Assembly: GCA_947646735.1 (NCBI GenBank)
Contig: CANTFK010000289.1
Span: forward strand, 124,001-188,000
From: Peronospora farinosa
Lineage: Eukaryota > Oomycota > Peronosporomycetes > Peronosporales > Peronosporaceae
Direction: 5' to 3'
Length of the DNA: 64,000 bases
The notes under the pieces were generated by a model. It saw nothing but the letters and a program-made list of their open reading frames with translations. It was not told the origin of the DNA and ran no database searches. Positions 53,050 through 61,169 of this stretch are shown here, piece after piece; positions within the stretch are counted from its first letter, which is position 1; each line of letters opens with the position of its first letter. Both the position numbers and the translations under genes were made by a program.

Positions 53050-53695
53050 CTAAGAACTGGAATATTGAATGTTTGGCGCATAGCACTGTCGTTGTTTCCG
53101 CAATCGGCCTCGGGCCTTCAGCTTAGCGTAATCGTAACGTATTTTCCGTTTCATTCGAACATCTGCCACACTGGCACTTGCGCAAAGAGTCCATATGCTA
53201 CTCGAATGCCGCACATAATGTGCCCAATGGACAAAGGCGCTATCGTCTTCATCTTCCGTTTGACCTGCGAACAGCAAGATAGGAGTTTCTTTCATGGGAG
53301 GGGCAGATGCACCACGTGCTTGCCTATCCAGGCGTGCCTTGTAATGGCTGGGGATGGTCTTAACTGGCTCTGGGAACCTTTGGCGAAGATCCATTCACGC
53401 GAAGAGCTCCTCGGGCGTAGTAGCCTCCGATCGTAAGGAAAATATTTTCATCGAATGGCATGTGGCCGCTTTGAGACGCTCGTCAACGGATCGTGGGTCA
53501 AAGACTTAGTCTAGATGACCTTTTAGTTTGTTTATGACCTTTGCTGGTGTGCAGATCATACCTTCGTTTTTAACTTCTGTGTCTGTTTCTCGTCGAGCAA
53601 GTTCGCTATTGTAAAATTGGACGTTTTGCCAGGCGCTAAGCGCAATAAATTTAGTGTGTCAGCGACACCACGTTTAAGTAATTGAGTTCAATTCA
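53050..53695 (-). pseudogene. A2 antisense ORF (aORF-A)
   Basis: Minus strand. Recognisable from RRETDTEVKNEGMICTPAKV near 53.6 kb, then SVDERLKAATCHSMKIFSLR, a stop or break at about 53395, and MDLRQRFPEPVKTIPSHYKA to 53050. Contains FAGQTEDEDD and HYVRHSSSIWTLCASASVAD, which align with A1. The 5' end is lost at the junction with A3. Confidence 0.5.
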
Positions 53696-53784
53696 TGACG
53701 AGAGCCAACATTAGCCACAGGAGAGCTAAGCCTAGCCTCTTCGTCATCCATGCGTTTGTGTCGCTCTCGTAGTCAACCATTTCG

Positions 53785-54180
53785 TCAAGGATTTCCTCTT
53801 AGAAGGTGTTTCGAGTCTAGAACTCGGTGCGAGGCGTCATACACTCCATTGTCCAGCACAGCACTAACTGACTCAGTTAATGGCTCGGGACAATAGCGCT
53901 TCTCTTTCCTAGCGAAGGTGGGTTCATGACTCGCCAAAGCTTTGCTAGGTAAATCGCGCGTGGAGCCTAAGGTTTTGGATCTCCAATCGATCCATGGCTC
54001 ATGGCGTTCCATCCAGGCCATACCAAGAATGAGATCATATCTCGGGTCCAAATTTAGGACAAGACAACGCTCAACGCTATTGAAGTCTAAGAACTTCACA
54101 CCTAAGTTTAAAGGAACTTTAGGAACGGTAACACGTACACCTGTCGCGGAAAAAGGTTGTACTGTATCCACCTTGCGCAT
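53785..54180 (-). CDS. A3 protease fragment
   Basis: 131-codon frame: VDTVQPFSATGVRVTVPKVP, then VERCLVLNLDPRYDLILGMA and WMERHEPWIDWRSKTLG. The strand after the active site and the C-terminal protease part are open here, better than in A1 and A2. The frame ends at the truncation. Confidence 0.6.
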   Translation of the reverse strand: MRKVDTVQPFSATGVRVTVPKVPLNLGVKFLDFNSVERCLVLNLDPRYDLILGMAWMERHEPWIDWRSKTLGSTRDLPSKALASHEPTFARKEKRYCPEPLTESVSAVLDNGVYDASHRVLDSKHLLRGNP

Positions 54181-54350
54181 CTAGCGGCTCCGGATACAGC
54201 TAACTTCCTTCAAGGGAACAACATCGGAAATAATTACCCGACGCCCCTAAGTCATTAAATTGACTATGGCTTTTTAAAGCCTTAATTGGCGACACAACCA
54301 ACAACCTGGCTTGTATTCATGCTCCATAAAAGCTTCCACAAATCCACCTG

Positions 54351-54684
54351 TGTATCGGGGCTAGAACGTACCGTCACTAGTTCACACGTGCGCTTTAGGA
54401 ATACTCAAGCCCAAGTTTTAGGTATTTAACAAATTCAACTCTGATTTTTCGTTTTGTATTAATTCGTACTAATTACAAAGATTTTGAAGTCGTAATAAAT
54501 ACGACAGTGTTCCCGCCTTTTGGGAACCACACATTTTCATTATTGGTCCATATTGAGACTTTAAGACCCAATAATAAACCAATATTATATGGCCACGCTT
54601 TGCCCGCTATTCGGACACAGCACCTGCCTACATATGAAATTGTTTATTTATGTTAATGTTATGTGTGTAATCTCACCCATTACA
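54351..54684 (-). mobile_element. Solo LTR of family D inside A3
   Basis: 334 bp. Minus strand starts TGTAATGGGTGAGATTACAC and ends AGCCCCGATACA. Five-base target duplication on the plus strand ACCTG (54346-54350) / ACCCG (54685-54689), one mismatch; the flanks rejoin into gag-protease spacer sequence known from A1. Same family as 11880-12199. Confidence 0.8.
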
Positions 54685-54689
54685 ACCCG

Positions 54690-55754
54690 AGGCTAAGCCA
54701 TTTTACCTCTACCTCCTAGAGGTTCGACAGGACTTAGTTTTTCCCAGTAGGGCGCCTCGCGCCTACTGGGATCTGACGTTTTCCCCTGCCGTGCTAGCCT
54801 TTTGGCTGGGAGCAGGGTTACGGCTCTGCCGATTTGAACGTCGCTTTCGCAACGGACAGCTAGGGCGGAGGTGCCTAGTATGTAACATCTACGGATGTTA
54901 CCTTGCTGCTCTGCAGCTTGAAGCTCAGCTTCTTCAGCATGGCTGAGGTCTATGGGCTCGGCCCTATCAGAGGCATTTGAATTTATACCATGGTAGACCA
55001 TAGCGAGCAAATTTGAATTTGAACTCAGCGTTAAACGCTATGCTCACTGCCTCTTCGAAAGTCAAAGGTTCGACACGAAAAACTTCTGTCCTGGCTACCC
55101 CAGTACGAAGTCCTTCCACGAAAATGGTTACTCGGACTTTCCCTACCAGAGGGTCCTGCTGCTATGCAGCAATGAAAGCTCTCAACTCTTGGACATAGTC
55201 CGACAATTCTTTCTTACCCTGTCGGGTAGCTAAGAAGCGTGAGCGCACACGAGTAAGCCTGATTAGGCGGTGCAAACACGCAAGTTAATTGCTTTTTAGC
55301 ATTTCCCATGTGGAAATTGCAGCGTTTACAGAGACATCGCTCGTTAGAGCCCACTCTCTAGCTCTTCCGACGAGCTTAGAAATGGCCAGGCCAACTCGTT
55401 GCTTAGCTGACACAAGCATGGCGGCATCCATTGCCATTTCAACTTCTCGAATCCAGAGGAGAAGATTTTCTCCCTCCTTCCCTTCAAAGGTTTTAGCTTT
55501 TAAAACAAGAAAGCGAGTCTTTGTCTCTGGATCGGGCACAGGCACTGGGATGTATTGCGTTGGCGCAGCTGACGCTGCCTGGTCGTGGGCCTGCCCGAGT
55601 AGCGTTTCTTCATCACGCATGAAGGCTTCAAGGTGAGTATTGAGGACCTCCGGGCCTTGGGCCAAAAGAACCTCGATTTGATCGGGCCCAACGAACGCAG
55701 ATAATTATCTAGATCGAGTCGTTGCGCCTCAGAGAGTTGATTATAATTCTCCAT
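54690..55754 (-). pseudogene. A3 gag
   Basis: ATG at 55754. The capsid is open from 55665 to 55285 ([23 protein letters not shown] core as in A1), then the shared TAA, and the shared TAG at 55162-55164. The C-terminal Gag frame 54693-55010 carries DLSHAEEAELQAAEQQGNIR. Confidence 0.75.
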
Positions 55755-55810
55755 CCTCACAGAGGGTCAGTCTTACAGACTCAGGGATAAGATTGACTAC
55801 AAGTGCTACC

Positions 55811-56448
55811 TGTAGCGGAGCTACACAGCTTTAAAGTCAGAGGAAGATTTAATGGCTGAAAGCCTCGTAGTTCTATAGGCTAAATAAATTTACGGCTAAA
55901 AGCCACTTAGTGCTAAGGAACTGATTAAGCGACCAAGAAGTCACCCTGTTGTAAGGAACTAAGGAAGGGACATTTGGTCTACATGCAATAGCTTAAGGCT
56001 CAGATAACCAACGCACAGAGTGCAAGAAAAAGATAGAAGCTTAGAGGTTCAGAGAACCAACACACGAAGTACACAAGAGAACAAGTCAGAACGACTTGAG
56101 ATCTTTAACTCAAAATGAGAACTGATTTTATCTATGTATTAAGATTTTTATGAATAGTCCTACTCTAAGTACCCTACACTAGATTAATTACTATAACAGT
56201 AATTATAATATGCAGACTTCGTTATTGGACGATGTGTCGTCCAACATCTGTGTATGATGTACTTAGTACAGCGTTATCGATTTATCGAATCCTAATCGAT
56301 AGGATACGCTATGACCGAATACCGTATCTTAACGCTCGTACTTAATACCTCTCTAAAGAGAAGCCTCAAGAATACATTATATATAATATAGAAACTTCAA
56401 CCGTAAACTTTCGATATGATGTTCCAACCGTCGTGTAACCCCGTTACA
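55811..56448 (-). repeat. A3 LTR (mosaic)
   Basis: Minus strand starts TGTAACGGGGTTACACGACG. The outer half matches the A1 3' LTR; the inner half (from about the TGCACTCTGTGCGTTGG stretch inward) matches the A1 and A2 5' LTRs. Confidence 0.8.
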
Positions 56449-56809
56449 GAATGTCTGGGCTGCTCACTCGCTCGGATCAATCTGCTTTCAGAAGAAAGTC
56501 CACTATCCTGGCTGGGGGCCTCTTACCACTAAGAAAAGCTAACGTTCCATTATGACATACTTCCTCCGCAGTGTCGACTTGTTATGCCTTTGTGGTCGGA
56601 TCTCGGATTACAACTTGTTCAAACTTGCCTGGCTCCCTACGTGACCGTACGTATCCGGCCTAACTTTCGGACCGCTTTCCTTGCGATCCGCACGTTGCGC
56701 TACCTCTTGTAGCGCACACAGCAAAAATAATTCCTCCCCCCTCTTTTATTTTGGCCCCTTCCCGATACAGTAAAAGGGCTCCAATTCTTCGGCTCTGCCC
56801 CCACCTCCA

Positions 56810-57220
56810 AATTTGTCGCCATGAGGGGCACTGTGGGGTACAATGAAATTTATAATCTTGACCATGCCAGTGACCTCCATATACACGAGGTAGATAACGT
56901 TCCGCACAGCTGCTGGCTGTTCGACTACGCCTCACTGGTCGCGGGCTGTACATGCAAGCACGCCCCAAAGTACAATAATGAAGTTTACCTCTCCTAGTGT
57001 AAGGCTGCAGATCGTCAAGGCAAACCATTTATAATTCAAGCCAAGTCAAAGGACTAGAAGTACGTTTTGCAACAGGTCGCGCATTTGATCAGTTCTCGCT
57101 TGGTAGCAGAAGTAACCTGCTTCAATTATAACCGTGCCATTTGAAAAGAAATCCCGACTTCTTGCAACGACGGTTGATTATATATACAGATTTCGATTCA
57201 TGAGGCAATGCAACAAGCTC
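56810..57220 (+). pseudogene. Relic of the thioesterase gene 3' end
   Basis: Plus strand. Reads MRGTVGY, then after a 9-bp deletion LDHASDLHIHEVDNVPHSCW and LFDYASLVAG, ending with an early TAG at 56995-56997. Aligns with 3094-3340 of the intact gene, and the 3' flank also aligns (TCGCTTGGTAGCAG and CATGAGGCAATGCA in both) to about 57215. The upstream two thirds are missing; the A3 LTR ends 360 bp before. Shows that another unit of the gene cluster lay here. Confidence 0.8.
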
Positions 57221-57689
57221 CATCCAAATGTCAGCAGCATTGGCAGAACTACGTAGACGTTAGTAGGCATGGTCTTCAATCACAGATTCATACAGGCGAT
57301 GTTTTGAAAAAGAGTTGACAAAATCCAGAAAGCATTCTAAGCATGTGTGCTTTGTTTATCATCGCGCTGCTGTAACGGGAATGTCTAAAATAGGATACCG
57401 ATTAGGTAATAAGCTTTACTGAAATCCTTTTTCACTCAGTTAAGAGCTTTTTTGAGGCATGACGAACAGTGCAACAACATTGGAGCAGTCATTCCTTCAG
57501 TGTTGTCGGCTATGCGGTACGAGGAGCAGCTCCGACCATCTTTTTCTTCCATCGGTACCATCGATAACAAAGTTATCGAAGCTCAATCGTATCTACATCA
57601 CACTCGGTTTCAGCCAGACCCCCTTCAGGTTATCGCGTTGAACCATCATCGGTAACGAAACAAACCCCCAGACAGAGACAGTCTGGTTG
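57221..57689. other. Intergenic, no gene seen
   Basis: Short overlapping ORFs at 57452-57655 look like chance. This is the 3' flank of Nup107. No RNA gene or repeat recognised. Confidence 0.5.
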
Positions 57690-60600
57690 CTATTGCGGCG
57701 ATTGCACGTTCGCTGTGTCGCCTTCATCTCTCTTATGGTCACAGGGTAGTCTGGTGCGCTCACTCTGATCACAAACCGCCATACTTTCAACGAACGCCAG
57801 AGCTACAGCGCTTTCACGGAAGCCATGCAGCAGATCCCGGCAATGATCCTGATCCAGCGCATTGTACACACCGTAGTGGTCGCCGGCCACTACGTCTGCA
57901 ACTTCCATTGACTTTTCTAGCAGAGGTCGGGCAAGCTCAGCCTTGGCATCCTCTGGATAATGGCTCAAACGCATGATCGTCTTGGCTGACTCGAGCTGGA
58001 TAAAGTGCAGATTGAACACTAGAGGCGGCAAACAACGCCTCCGAATAGCAACATCCTCATTAGCATCGTTAGAACAGCCCAGAAGCCATCCGTTTTCAAA
58101 GTGTAGCACCTCCAACATTGCCGCTGCCGACCGTGACACATGGAGCATTAAATCATCCAGGTAATCCTTCTCCTTGCTGTACAGTGATAGCACCTCCGCA
58201 CCAGAATTGTTAATGCAATTTCTCCACAGATCAAACTGTGTAGAAGCCTGAACATATGCGCGCCAGCAAAGGAACTCGCGCATGGCCCGCTTAATCTCGT
58301 CGTCTGCCCGAAGCAATTGGGTATCACAATTCATTTCTAAAGCTCCAATCAAGTCCTTCGGTAAGCTCTCCTCGACGAGCTCCTTCACAGCAGCAAATTT
58401 TCCCTCAAGAAGAAACTGTCGCGTAAGCAAATTTGCACGGATCAACATTTCTGCCCGGTGTTCGGGGTAGAAGCACAAGATCCCAATCGTCCGGATTCGC
58501 CTCCTGTCGATGTCTGTCGTTGGAACGTCAGAAGACACGAGTTCTCCTTTCTTTTGTTGCTGTTGTTGAGCCACCAATCGATATCTGTCACACAGACGCT
58601 CGACTACAACTTGCAACACTGTCGACAATACATCCATACCAGCGTTTTCCACAATTCGCTTGACGCAAAGCTCACGCTCTAAAGTATCTTCGACCGAAGA
58701 CAGCATCTGCACATAGATTTCAATCGCACCTACTGTAGGGAGCCGAGAGGCATAAATTGGTACAAACTGCAGCTGTTGATGCTTCACCAAATGCCGAATG
58801 TATAGCTTCACAATCATGTGGCCCGCCTGCTCGTCAAACTGTTCACCAGTGAAGCTGGCGAACATGATAAAGTGGGCGGCAAAACGAAGAAATATCGAAG
58901 AAATTTCATCTGACTTTATCGTCGAGTCCAGCTGCAAGTCCCAGTGGTATGAATCGTCCTTCGGGTTCAGCAGAAGCGTGTCCAAAACGCTCGATACAAT
59001 GTACTGAAACTTTGCTGTAACCAACTTGGCCTGGATTTGGCGGTGAGGTTGGTTGGCCTGCATGCGGACAAGCTCGCTTTGACTACCTCGCAGCTCGTCA
59101 AACAGCATGTCCAGGTCCGCTTGGTAGCGCTTTAAATACTTCGTCTTTTCTAGCAAACTCGAGAAATGACGTAGATAGTGGGCGTTACTGCCAACGATCA
59201 GCTGAGACGACTGCATCTTCACCTTCAGAAGCTTGAACATGATTTCGTCGAGTTGCTGTTCGGTGATTCCCTGCAAAAAAGCCCAGCAGTGGTCTTCCCA
59301 GCTCTCGCATAGTGAGCTCTTTGTCATAATCGGAATGTTGCCACTCAATGCTGCATAAATAAGTTCCTCGTACTTCTTTGCAAGTAAGCTGTTGCTCTTG
59401 AGTACTTTTCTGTCAGCAGCTTGCTCTGACAAGCGCCAGCACATTGATTTCCAAAGTACACGGAGCGGATTTCCCCATCGCTCCACCTGCAAATCTTTGC
59501 GCTCGTTCGTTTCACTCGCGCCAACAAAGTTACCTCCCGAGAGGCTTGCCGCTCTCCACGGCTGCCCTGAACGGATACACAGATCAATTGCATCGCTCAT
59601 TCGTCCTGCACGGATAAACAACCAGACAGCCTTCATCAACTCCGCTTCGTCCTCCATGTCATCGGGCAGAATGCGGTCATCCCCGTCGCGCAACACTGCA
59701 TCAGGGTCCATGTTAATCCCTTCTCCCGAGAAAACATTCTTCCGCATCATTCTCAACGTGCGCGATCCGCTAGCTCCACGCTTGTCGCTAATGTTTAATG
59801 TGCTCTCCAGTGCTATGCTCTCCAGCCACGTCATCACCGCCTTCTGGACCTTGAACGTTTCATTACGTGTTTCCAGTAGCCGCACTGCGTCGTCCTCCAC
59901 CATCTCGAACTGCAGTTCCTCTGCCCCTGCATCGAGCATCATTGATCTGTCTTCTCCATCTGATAGCTTCTTACTCGTACGGCACACCTGTCGTAGCTCA
60001 AACAGCAGTCTCCAAGTGTTGCGTTCGTCGCGCAGCTCAGTAATGTCGTTTTGTAGCCGTTCTTGCGCCATCATGGACGTTCCACGAGTGTTCCAGTTGC
60101 CTGGAAGTGCAGCCTCAAGCTTTTCCAGCCTCGTCTGCAAGACATCAATGTATCCAATCAGCAGCTTCTCACAGTACAGATCCGAGTCCTCCACACGCTC
60201 CAAGTTGTCGTAAAAGTCCGCCACCATCTCTGCAAAAAAAGCTTCTTCCGGTCGCACATGACGTGAGAATAAGGCACCTCTGGACGACGGCACATTGCCA
60301 AGAGACAGCGAATGATTGAACGTTGCCAATTGATGCATCACCTCATCATTGCTAGGCTGCTCCTGTTGATACACGGAAGAAATCGAAGAGATGGACAGCT
60401 TGGGGTCTGGGCGTTGCGTCTTCTTGCCACTTCGGCTAAAAAAACTATTCGCGACTGTAGTGGCCTTGACAATGTGTATAGCCCCTTCAAAGCCCACGCC
60501 GCAGTCTACGACGAGCCACGCGTCCTCCACGACCTGTCCACCAAACATGACGCGAGCGTCTCTGGCTGGAAGGCCTAAAGCCCTCGCTGAATCTCTGCAT

Positions 60601-60995
60601 TCACATAGAGCGTGTTTCAAGTCTCTTACTGTAGTAATACGAGGGTCCACGTCCACAAACTCCGTCGATTGGTCGGGGAATACACCCTTAACGTGCAGGA
60701 GACCGTGATGTACCGACGGGTGGACCACAGGATCCAGTACACGCGTGTCATTGTTTTCCGTCTCATCTCTTGCTGCCACATTGACATCGTCAGGGATACC
60801 AAAGTTTGTCGATGTAGACGAGAAGTGGAAGCTCTCGGAGCTCGGGGCTAATGAACTGTCTGGTATGAGGCCTGCAGTAAGAGTCGGCGCGTCACCTAGA
60901 GACGCCAGAAGACTTAAGGACTGGTCCGCGTTGTCCATTAGACGCTGCACGGCTGCATTACGTCGCGCTCTGTCGGACGAAGACCGCCCTGTCAT
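57690..60995 (-). CDS. NUP107: Nucleoporin Nup107 with an N-terminal ubiquitin-like domain
   Basis: Single exon, 1101 codons, minus strand. Nup107/Nup84 is an alpha-helical scaffold of the Y-complex of the nuclear pore. Residues about 250-1070 are helical repeats; HVRPEEAFFAEMVADFYDNL, the tract AVWLFIRAGRMSDAIDLCIR and SGQPWRAASLSGG are the typical Nup84/Nup107 signature. Residues 1-98 are disordered (SLLASLGDAP, Ser-rich). Residues about 99-178 look like a ubiquitin-like fold: LHVKGVFPDQSTEFVDVDPR, TTVRDLKHAL, GLPARDARVMFGGQVVEDAW and GAIHIVK, with no C-terminal Gly-Gly. The ATG at 60995 is the first in frame; ArgRS starts 174 bp away on the other strand. Well preserved, presumably active. 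Confidence 0.85.
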   Translation of the reverse strand: MTGRSSSDRARRNAAVQRLMDNADQSLSLLASLGDAPTLTAGLIPDSSLAPSSESFHFSSTSTNFGIPDDVNVAARDETENNDTRVLDPVVHPSVHHGLLHVKGVFPDQSTEFVDVDPRITTVRDLKHALCECRDSARALGLPARDARVMFGGQVVEDAWLVVDCGVGFEGAIHIVKATTVANSFFSRSGKKTQRPDPKLSISSISSVYQQEQPSNDEVMHQLATFNHSLSLGNVPSSRGALFSRHVRPEEAFFAEMVADFYDNLERVEDSDLYCEKLLIGYIDVLQTRLEKLEAALPGNWNTRGTSMMAQERLQNDITELRDERNTWRLLFELRQVCRTSKKLSDGEDRSMMLDAGAEELQFEMVEDDAVRLLETRNETFKVQKAVMTWLESIALESTLNISDKRGASGSRTLRMMRKNVFSGEGINMDPDAVLRDGDDRILPDDMEDEAELMKAVWLFIRAGRMSDAIDLCIRSGQPWRAASLSGGNFVGASETNERKDLQVERWGNPLRVLWKSMCWRLSEQAADRKVLKSNSLLAKKYEELIYAALSGNIPIMTKSSLCESWEDHCWAFLQGITEQQLDEIMFKLLKVKMQSSQLIVGSNAHYLRHFSSLLEKTKYLKRYQADLDMLFDELRGSQSELVRMQANQPHRQIQAKLVTAKFQYIVSSVLDTLLLNPKDDSYHWDLQLDSTIKSDEISSIFLRFAAHFIMFASFTGEQFDEQAGHMIVKLYIRHLVKHQQLQFVPIYASRLPTVGAIEIYVQMLSSVEDTLERELCVKRIVENAGMDVLSTVLQVVVERLCDRYRLVAQQQQQKKGELVSSDVPTTDIDRRRIRTIGILCFYPEHRAEMLIRANLLTRQFLLEGKFAAVKELVEESLPKDLIGALEMNCDTQLLRADDEIKRAMREFLCWRAYVQASTQFDLWRNCINNSGAEVLSLYSKEKDYLDDLMLHVSRSAAAMLEVLHFENGWLLGCSNDANEDVAIRRRCLPPLVFNLHFIQLESAKTIMRLSHYPEDAKAELARPLLEKSMEVADVVAGDHYGVYNALDQDHCRDLLHGFRESAVALAFVESMAVCDQSERTRLPCDHKRDEGDTANVQSPQ

Positions 60996-61169
60996 TGATA
61001 AATTTTAATAAGTGAGGGGACTACTTCCTCCGTACATGTCGTATTATAACGCCCTCGACAAAACATAAAGACAGAACAAAATAGTGATTTATCTTCTGTC
61101 ATTTACAGTACAGAGACCTTCCTAGCCAGTCAGCACATAGTTGGATCCCGTCCACCTCTTCTTCTGACC
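60996..61169. promoter_or_regulatory. Shared divergent promoter, Nup107 / arginyl-tRNA synthetase
   Basis: Only 174 bp separate the two start codons on opposite strands. The stretch is AT-rich near Nup107 and pyrimidine-rich (CCACCTCTTCTTCTGACC) before the ArgRS ATG. Both are housekeeping genes, so a bidirectional promoter is likely. No definite initiator element was identified. Confidence 0.5.

Larger units (their letters stand above)
34394..53695 (+). mobile_element. Ty3/gypsy element A, copy 2 (A2), interrupted by element B
   Basis: The left part, 34394-39358, holds LTR, gag, protease, spacer, RT, RNase H and the start of integrase. The right part, 51720 to about 53695, holds the rest of integrase, chromodomain and antisense ORF. 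Element B (39359-51719) sits between them with duplicated target GTGG. A2 has no 3' LTR: near 53.7 kb it meets the inverted partial copy A3. It shares the gag TAA and TAG lesions of A1. Confidence 0.85.
53700..56448 (-). mobile_element. Ty3/gypsy element A, copy 3 (A3), truncated and inverted
   Basis: Minus strand. LTR 55811-56448, gag (ATG at 55754), protease (53785-54180) and then truncation at about 53.7 kb, where it abuts A2 tail to tail. It lacks RT to 3' LTR. A family D solo LTR is inserted at 54351-54684. Shares the gag TAA and TAG lesions with A1 and A2. Confidence 0.85.

Noticed and set aside
59392..60213. 273-codon plus-strand ORF
   Set aside because: Antisense shadow of the Nup107 gene; Ser-rich composition typical of a reverse frame.
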